Assembly: GCA_016873495.1 (NCBI GenBank)
Contig: VGXC01000026.1
Span: 1 to 46,907 of the forward strand
From: Nitrospira sp.
GTDB taxonomy: Bacteria > Nitrospirota > Nitrospiria > Nitrospirales > Nitrospiraceae
DNA: 46,907 nucleotides
Direction: 5' to 3'
The position numbers were made by a program, and so were the translations under genes. Positions 42,501 to 46,907 of this stretch are shown one piece after another (position 1 is the stretch's first letter; the number at the start of each line of letters is the position of its first letter). The notes beneath the pieces were generated by a model. It ran no database searches and had not been told where the DNA came from. It saw only the letters and a program-made list of their open reading frames with translations.

Positions 42501-45006
42501 CTATGACGGCCCCGCTCGCATCGAGCACAACCGCTTCGTCAATTTCCGCTTCGATCCGACCGGTATCTATCCAACCCATCCAGAAGCTCGCCTGTTGACC
42601 AGAACGGACATGCAAACCATCGTGGCATTCGACAGCCAGACCCAAGGTGGTTTTCCTGTCGGACCTCTGGGTCAACTCCAGGGGATCCCTCAACTGAGTG
42701 GAACCAACACCACGCTTTACAATGGTTATGTCGGAGACGCGGCCACAGGCTGGATTCAGTCCAATGCCCAGAGTGTTCCCCCCACGCAATACATCCGAGA
42801 CAGTATTTGGGAGAACGTGGATTTCAAGCACCAGGTCTACACGGAGGAAGTGAACATTGGCAAGTTGAATGACGGGGATAAAACGACCGTGATCCTCGAC
42901 AAGGACAGTCAACTGTCGGGCTTGCGCGTCGATGGAACCAGTCCGTATGCGAGCGACTTCGCGCCGGTTTCGCTGAACAACTTGGACTATTACGCCACCG
43001 ACTACACGGTGGATGAACCCCATTCCCGAGGTCCGAACAATTTTCGCTCGTCTTCATTGATGAGCCCGCACAAATACGCCACGCTGAACGTCGAGTCGGA
43101 TGTGCCGACCCCCAAATTCGTCAAAATCGTCCGCGATATGCCGGCCTATGGCGATACGGACTATCCAAGCCTATTTCTCTATGGGCGTGGCGGAACTTAC
43201 ATTTACGAACCATTCGTCATGGACCGGATGGGCTATACAGTCTATGCGGAAACCACAAGTTCGGCAGAACATGGAACGCAGACCTACCAAGGTTTCGAAA
43301 ATCATCTGCTCTTCACCTATACAGACCCGGCGGTGAAGACAGCCGGTGACTTTTTCGTGAACCGCATCGCGGTGTATCAGCCGCTCCAGACTCCGAATCA
43401 GTGGCAGAACATCAAGGTGTACCGAGTTCGCCGCCAGTGGGGACAATACTATTACAACACTCAGTCTTGGCCCCCAAATTACATTCCTCCTATTTCTTCA
43501 AATCCAAATGTTTACCCCGCTATTGCTCCAGCATGCGACTTGCCCTATTTCGACGCGGGGGCAAATTGGGCGGATTGCCTCAACCGCGCCACCAATAAGG
43601 CGCCCTACAATGCGCCGCCCTACTATACATCGGGCACGTCCCCTTACCAGTTCGGGATACAGTTACAGGCGGCGGCTGGAACAACCGCAGAGGAGCAGTG
43701 GACAAACTTTGAGGCGACCTACAAGACCCTGATGACCAGCAACCAGAAGCCGTCCGACATAGCAACTTTCATCGCCAATCAAACCTTCTTCTACGACACC
43801 ACGACCAGCATGCTGTACTTCTATATGATCGAAGATTCCCCGGTACAAAAGGGCTACGAGCCCTTCGGCACTTGCAGCGGCGACACAAATCAATATGCCG
43901 CTAATGTCCAGGCGGTGCAGACAAAGAAAAACTTCAGTGATCCGGGCAGCGTCCAACGTGCGTTGGATGCCTCTTGTTTGGTCAGTGGAGGTGCCCCCCA
44001 GCCGATCGATTTGTTCACATGTGGTGAGATCGGCTGTGCGGCTTACATGGTAGACTTTTCCGGACTCAGTGCGACGGGCACTTTTACCACGGCTCCTTCC
44101 ACAGGGCACCCCATTAAACGAACTGATTACGCAGGCTGGAACCAATATTCCTTTGTGTACGCCACGCCCTCGCAACAGCCTAATGGCTTGCCGGTTGCGG
44201 CCAATGCCGCTATCGGCAACACTGCACCGCCGCCGGATGGCGCGTCCTTAACCGGTGTCATGGCCTCCATTGACAACGTGTCTCCTTCCACCGGTTCCGG
44301 TGACCAACTCACCTATTGGTATATTCCGCACGGTAGCGGCACAAACCAAACAACAGACAACTTCCCCTATCACTGTGTCACGACGCCTCCCTGGTCCCCG
44401 GTGAACGCCAGGGTCCCCTATCTGTCTAGCGGCGGCTTTACCTATCCCTTGCATGATTCTGTCTGCGATTGGGTGATGCCGCATCCCATTGTAGGTGTCA
44501 CCGGCGGCGGCGTAATCACGAGCGTCAGCGCCAATACGCCAAATACGCTGATCCTCCCCCCGGTAGGGGCTCAAGTGGTTATCTCGGGAATAGCGGGCCT
44601 TGCCGGCCCCTACACCGTTTCAAATCCCACAGCTAACACGTTCTCAATTGGCACGACGTACAGCGGAACCTATACGGGCGGCGGCACGTGGCAGATACTC
44701 AACTCGATCGCCGGTGTCACCAACACTGCTTCATCCGTTACTCTTACCGTGCAAACCGGGGCCCCGGTCCCTGGCGCGGGAACTCTGGTGGCCCTTTCCG
44801 GAATAAGCGTATGCACGTTGCCAGGGACCCTCACCGTTGCAAGCTCAACTCCCAGCACCAAGACCACCGGAGGGACCTTCACAATTGACGGAACCATTAC
44901 AGGAAGCTGCACGGCAACGAATGCCACCTGGCAATGGCAACCGCCGCTGTCGCAGCATCAACAAAAGATCTCACAACCAAAACAGACGTCACGCAAGACA
45001 AAATAG
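39571..45006 (+). CDS. Giant stalked lipoprotein with G8 and CEMIP/TMEM2-like beta-helix domains
   Basis: 1811 residues. Signal with lipobox LIWAGC (Cys30) and a stalk (about 35-88) nearly identical to that of the previous protein. A G8-like domain follows (about 115-220; GTLTLNDPG, LYASSFLIQNTG, APVAGQITIVMAG). Then a right-handed beta-helix region with IDERAEVALLSRNIKLTS, GGHLVAM, VGRYPVHLHM (about 550-560), VQDVSVHHSYNKCYVVHGTG and QGFYLEDGDNITGN (about 605). These are the signature blocks of animal CEMIP/TMEM2 and PKHD1-type proteins. FCCH-like modules lie at about 368-427, 871-932, 1647-1710 and possibly 1711-1791. The C-terminus is basic. ATG 39571 has AAGGAG upstream. Surface-anchored; possible polysaccharide binding or cleavage is inferred from the animal relatives. 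Confidence 0.8.
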   Translation: MLPMNVNAFRKAMRRAGSFLLTISLIWAGCASSGDVEKARQEQAQAKAKMSAELQQERQLAASMHQESEAQKAEAEKLAKALGGTAQPKPQMAAPLRGTASSITLTQAMTNYNNGHCQKVIKANPPVVPQQVTALHIASSTECPSVTISTTDTTPFTAASPLIPVVVGSGGTLTLNDPGTGNTMTLYASSFLIQNTGTMSAGSATAPVAGQITIVMAGNASAALPPTTGDQNQNMRDITVMDGGTLALYGGKGLSAAPGTMNNDIVSGTQSWTYLAVPAGPSSLYGENGSIGNVSAPVPTQSPDGTLLTLATNVQSVTPPQQAWQVDDWISVATTSFSSHQTEIVQICSIQTVSNPESGSITSLSNGSPIVVTSTFTPANGAQVTITGTGTSADNQTYTVTTSSYNTFSLNGSTGSQLSTSGQWTLAKQVSQITLCQPLKHYHYGGFAPTPGFFPASTTQKVVSGGNPINVSHQAKSFYDDHHRNYGIDERAEVALLSRNIKLTSVAGQTGDGNNFIGGHLVAMVSQTGSPPSPTLTLSGVEVEKFGQGLVGRYPVHLHMLPSGSGVWVQDVSVHHSYNKCYVVHGTGNANFYNNVCVRTVGQGFYLEDGDNITGNQFMRNHIAGTMAANTQYSFPLPPGSLYWDGDNLQNSHLSWVNWYNVNSIPDTSQSGYNASSPEGPDLYQPSGFWITNLGNTFVNNSVAGCQANGRGYWLIAQGANGTAAASRFTYPEFTGNRAHGCYYGIDVTAQDGVSTDNTYTNDPRPTLSTTGVITPPVFLLNDNTITRSRFRGFWSRSLFTALHNNRFATNPYGFSLLGGGGPEGNNPDFWGMAHENVIAGMTRNNVERFPACTPPITKAWNNTGGGSLNVESPIIPQQGASILISGVQGYSSANSGWTVGTTTANSFTTTAAVNKGSSTNSGVWQYTSGWTYGKVMVPWRSECADVALSSSGANLGWGNHPTTSFGSVINVQGYSYYDGPARIEHNRFVNFRFDPTGIYPTHPEARLLTRTDMQTIVAFDSQTQGGFPVGPLGQLQGIPQLSGTNTTLYNGYVGDAATGWIQSNAQSVPPTQYIRDSIWENVDFKHQVYTEEVNIGKLNDGDKTTVILDKDSQLSGLRVDGTSPYASDFAPVSLNNLDYYATDYTVDEPHSRGPNNFRSSSLMSPHKYATLNVESDVPTPKFVKIVRDMPAYGDTDYPSLFLYGRGGTYIYEPFVMDRMGYTVYAETTSSAEHGTQTYQGFENHLLFTYTDPAVKTAGDFFVNRIAVYQPLQTPNQWQNIKVYRVRRQWGQYYYNTQSWPPNYIPPISSNPNVYPAIAPACDLPYFDAGANWADCLNRATNKAPYNAPPYYTSGTSPYQFGIQLQAAAGTTAEEQWTNFEATYKTLMTSNQKPSDIATFIANQTFFYDTTTSMLYFYMIEDSPVQKGYEPFGTCSGDTNQYAANVQAVQTKKNFSDPGSVQRALDASCLVSGGAPQPIDLFTCGEIGCAAYMVDFSGLSATGTFTTAPSTGHPIKRTDYAGWNQYSFVYATPSQQPNGLPVAANAAIGNTAPPPDGASLTGVMASIDNVSPSTGSGDQLTYWYIPHGSGTNQTTDNFPYHCVTTPPWSPVNARVPYLSSGGFTYPLHDSVCDWVMPHPIVGVTGGGVITSVSANTPNTLILPPVGAQVVISGIAGLAGPYTVSNPTANTFSIGTTYSGTYTGGGTWQILNSIAGVTNTASSVTLTVQTGAPVPGAGTLVALSGISVCTLPGTLTVASSTPSTKTTGGTFTIDGTITGSCTATNATWQWQPPLSQHQQKISQPKQTSRKTK
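40675..44945 (+). repeat. FCCH-like modules inside the giant lipoprotein gene
   Basis: Four segments of 60-80 codons (about 40675-40850, 42183-42365, 44511-44700 and a diverged 44705-44945) share a pattern: a G-x-Q/S-V/I-x-I-S/T-G core, Y/W-T-V, then N-T/S-F-S/T, ending G-x-W. This resembles the FCCH-type module found in phage tail and surface proteins. They are dispersed, so they look inserted rather than tandem. Confidence 0.5.
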
Positions 45007-45048
45007 GAACTGTCATGTACAGAGGAACGCAAAGGAGGACTTGCTTCA

Positions 45049-45705
45049 ATGACACGATCTAACTGGCAACCATGGTTCGCCGGCGTCGCGCTCTGTAGCG
45101 TCGCGCTCGGTCTCTGGGCTCCGACGGCCTCGGCCGAGTGGTTTGTCGGCGGCACCGTGGGCGCGACGATCCCCAATGGCCTGACCAATACCACCGGCAC
45201 GGGGCAGCAGGGCGGGTCCTTGAATACCTTTACTCAGCAGACGACGCTCTCCTACGGCGGCAAGGTCGGCTACTTCTTCGACAAGGCCAAGTGGCTGGGT
45301 CTCGACACGGACGTGTCCACCGCGACGCCGAACATCAATTCGAAACAGGCGTCGGTCCAGGGCGGCACCGGCTTGGGCGCGAACAACGGACAGAATTTGC
45401 GCGTGACGACCTGGTCCACGAATCTGGTGGCCCGCTATCCGGGCGAGCGGTTTCGCCCCTTTGTCGGCGGCGGGCTCGGCGTGTTCTTCGCCGAGGCCCC
45501 CGGCGCCTCCTCGTCGAACTGGAACCCCGGCGCCGTCGGCTTCGCGGGGCTCAACGTCCTGCTGACGCAGCACGTGTCCCTGTCGCTGGAATACCGGTAC
45601 CACTATGCGAACCTCCGCTTCGACAATGTGTTGGGACCGGGCCGGGGCTTTGACTCCACCTATACCGCGAACACGATGAATCTGGGGCTCAACTACCATT
45701 TCTGA
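45049..45705 (+). CDS. Small outer-membrane beta-barrel (OmpW/OmpA-like)
   Basis: 218 residues with a signal peptide ending ASAEW. Eight or so beta strands are visible: WFVGGTVGATIP, SYGGKVGYFF, LGLDTDVST, TTWSTNLVARYP, RPFVGGGLGVFFAEA, GAVGFAGLNVLL, LSLEYRYHYANLRFDN and TMNLGLNYHF. The final residue Phe and the HF ending are the outer-membrane insertion signal. AGGAGG lies eight bases before ATG 45049. It follows the giant lipoprotein in the same operon and may be its envelope partner. Confidence 0.83.
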   Translation: MTRSNWQPWFAGVALCSVALGLWAPTASAEWFVGGTVGATIPNGLTNTTGTGQQGGSLNTFTQQTTLSYGGKVGYFFDKAKWLGLDTDVSTATPNINSKQASVQGGTGLGANNGQNLRVTTWSTNLVARYPGERFRPFVGGGLGVFFAEAPGASSSNWNPGAVGFAGLNVLLTQHVSLSLEYRYHYANLRFDNVLGPGRGFDSTYTANTMNLGLNYHF

Positions 45706-45732
45706 AAAATTTTGCAGGCAAGGGGGAACATC

Positions 45733-46209
45733 ATGACGACATCGAAGCTCTTTCAATTGATGCGACACAAGGCGCCCGCGCCAGCTTCCATCATGGTCCT
45801 GTTCTTGTTGCTGCAGGGCTGCGGCAGCAGCGATCAAATCCAGATCAAGGCAGGGTACTGTCCCTTCCCGCCCAACGTGGCGGATGAGGACAAGAACACC
45901 ATGAAGCAGTTCAGCGCCAGTGTCAGCGGCATCGTCACGTCGGTGGCCGGCGGCAGCGCCTCCGGAGAGATTCAGGGCGCGTTGGAAAAGTACTATCCCG
46001 CCGCGCACGACGTGAACCGGATCTACGCGTTGAGCTATGCCGCCTGCGTGGCCTGCCGTCTGGACCCGACCGACGTGAAGGGCTGCGCCCAGCGGTTCAG
46101 CGACATCGTCAATGCGAACCACGCCAAGCGCGACGAGAGCGCGCGGACGGCGGAGGCCTATCACAAGCAAATGCTCGATCCGCTCAAGGGCACGTCAGGG
46201 GGAAAGTAA
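45733..46209 (+). CDS. Cysteine-containing lipoprotein, unknown function
   Basis: 158 residues with a lipobox LLQGC (Cys30). The mature part is helical, with cysteines at YCPFPP, ACVACRLD and KGCAQRF, and an amphipathic helix SVSGIVTSVAGGSASGEIQGALEKYY. These could form disulfides or bind a metal, but no known motif was recognised. ATG 45733 follows AAGGGGGA. It is 27 bp after the barrel gene and is the fourth lipoprotein of this cluster; its stalk is not of the shared coiled-coil type. Confidence 0.7.
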   Translation: MTTSKLFQLMRHKAPAPASIMVLFLLLQGCGSSDQIQIKAGYCPFPPNVADEDKNTMKQFSASVSGIVTSVAGGSASGEIQGALEKYYPAAHDVNRIYALSYAACVACRLDPTDVKGCAQRFSDIVNANHAKRDESARTAEAYHKQMLDPLKGTSGGK

Positions 46210-46217
46210 CCGATGAG

Positions 46218-46239
46218 CGGGGGCGTCTGTCCTCCCCCG
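46218..46239 (+). terminator. Weak hairpin between the last lipoprotein and the final gene
   Basis: CGGGGG (46218-46223) pairs with CCCCCG (46234-46239) over 10 nt, eight bases before the next ATG. It has no T-run; it may be a leader structure rather than a terminator. Confidence 0.25.
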
Positions 46240-46246
46240 TACCCGT

Positions 46247-46907
46247 ATGACTCGCCGCAGCCGTTCATGGGTCTCGATCGTCGTCATGGCCTGCTGGGGA
46301 ATTTGGGGTGAGGCCCCCCCTGTTCTGGCGGAGACCGCCAGCATGCAGGTCAACGGCCAGTGGGTCAACGCCGGCGCCGGCGTGCGCACCGGCGTCCTCG
46401 GCAGTTTTTACACCTATGCCCTGCCCACGGAAAGCATCGAGCAAGGCCATTGGTACATGAAGGTGGTGCCGGGCTACTTCCGGGACTCGGGCAGCAACGA
46501 CGGGAAAACCCTGGCCCAGTTCGACTCCCAAGGCGCCGGCATCTCCATTCGGTTTCTACACGCCCTCTCAGACCATTGGGGCATCGGCTTTCAGGGCGTC
46601 TATGCCCGCAGCGCGACCGGCAGCGCCCAAACCGTCAGTTTCGGGGCGCAAGGCATCGACAGCCAGGGGAACAGCCGGCTCGCCCTCCCCTTGCAGTTGT
46701 CCGCGTATAGCGGCATGGCGGAAGTGGTCTACGATCCCTTCACCGGCCAGGGATTTCGGATGCCCATCTTGTTCGGCCTTACGTTCAGCACCATTGATGC
46801 CACGTCCGAGGGCACCTTTCAGTTCCAAGGCAACTCGTTCTACGCCAAGAACAAAACCGTCCCGACGGTCTCGCCGGGCGTGGCCCTTGGAATTGCCCCG
46901 CAGCACA
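46247..46907 (+). CDS. Exported beta-rich, outer-membrane-type protein, C-terminus beyond the window
   Basis: 220 codons are visible with no stop before the window ends. The start MTRRSRSWVSIVVMACWGIW is a twin-Arg-like or Sec signal peptide ending near VLAET. The mature part is beta-rich, with GVRTGVLGSFYTYALPTES, WYMKVVPGYFRDSG, AGISIRFLHALSDHWGIGFQGVYARSATG and FRMPILFGLTFSTIDATSEGTF, alternating as in outer-membrane barrels. ATG 46247 is used because it starts the signal. It ends the plus-strand envelope cluster in this window. Confidence 0.68.
   Translation, partial: MTRRSRSWVSIVVMACWGIWGEAPPVLAETASMQVNGQWVNAGAGVRTGVLGSFYTYALPTESIEQGHWYMKVVPGYFRDSGSNDGKTLAQFDSQGAGISIRFLHALSDHWGIGFQGVYARSATGSAQTVSFGAQGIDSQGNSRLALPLQLSAYSGMAEVVYDPFTGQGFRMPILFGLTFSTIDATSEGTFQFQGNSFYAKNKTVPTVSPGVALGIAPQH

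Overview
The window is GC-rich, densely packed chromosomal DNA from a Gram-negative, respiring bacterium. It carries outer-membrane barrels, lipoproteins, an RND/TolC pump, c-type cytochromes and a Rieske/cytochrome b pair. The b6-type histidine spacing in cytochrome b, the very large multicopper oxidase, the SUMF1-fold companions and the style of the intergenic repeats suggest Nitrospirota, most likely a Nitrospira-like organism. That assignment is an inference from gene content, not from a marker gene. No rRNA, tRNA, CRISPR array or phage was seen.

Layout. 0-3.4 kb: the 3' end of an IS1595-type transposase abuts a cytochrome b gene cut off at its Qo motif, followed by Rieske, a lipoprotein, a small membrane protein and two c-type cytochromes. 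3.7-10.4 kb: an OsmC protein and a complete tripartite RND efflux set. 10.7-13.8 kb: CopD-like, PSP1/RicT-like and Crp/Fnr proteins and an outer-membrane barrel. 14.1-22.2 kb: two SUMF1-fold proteins, a cupredoxin-like protein and a 1652-residue MnxG-like multicopper oxidase. 22.3-27.7 kb: an enhancer-like GGACA/TGTCC region and a signalling block of two sigma-54 activators, a PAS histidine kinase and a receiver. 27.9-31.05 kb: lipB, glutamate dehydrogenase, two small membrane proteins and a 95-residue protein. 31.06-33.3 kb: a DsbA-like protein, and a lipoprotein truncated hemoglobin divergent from an OxyR-type regulator. 33.6-37.4 kb: an amino-acid permease, a C26 amidotransferase and three unrecognised genes. 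37.7-46.9 kb: a plus-strand cluster of lipoproteins and outer-membrane proteins.

The last cluster is the most novel system. Three consecutive lipoproteins share one N-terminal module (lipobox, GD(V/L)E, then a coiled-coil stalk) but carry different cargo: nothing, an IPT/TIG-bearing domain, or a 1.7-kilo-residue G8/beta-helix region resembling animal CEMIP/TMEM2 proteins. Two beta-barrels and a Cys-containing lipoprotein follow. This looks like a surface-display or matrix system. The second notable signal is a set of at least seven gene junctions holding blocks of short direct words arranged as two inverted arms. Each block mostly has its own word, and several run into the adjoining coding ends.

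Working picture (inference): the oxidase with its cupredoxin and SUMF1 neighbours forms an extracytoplasmic copper redox module controlled by the adjacent sigma-54 regulators. The OxyR/hemoglobin pair handles peroxide or NO. The 3' cluster decorates the cell surface.
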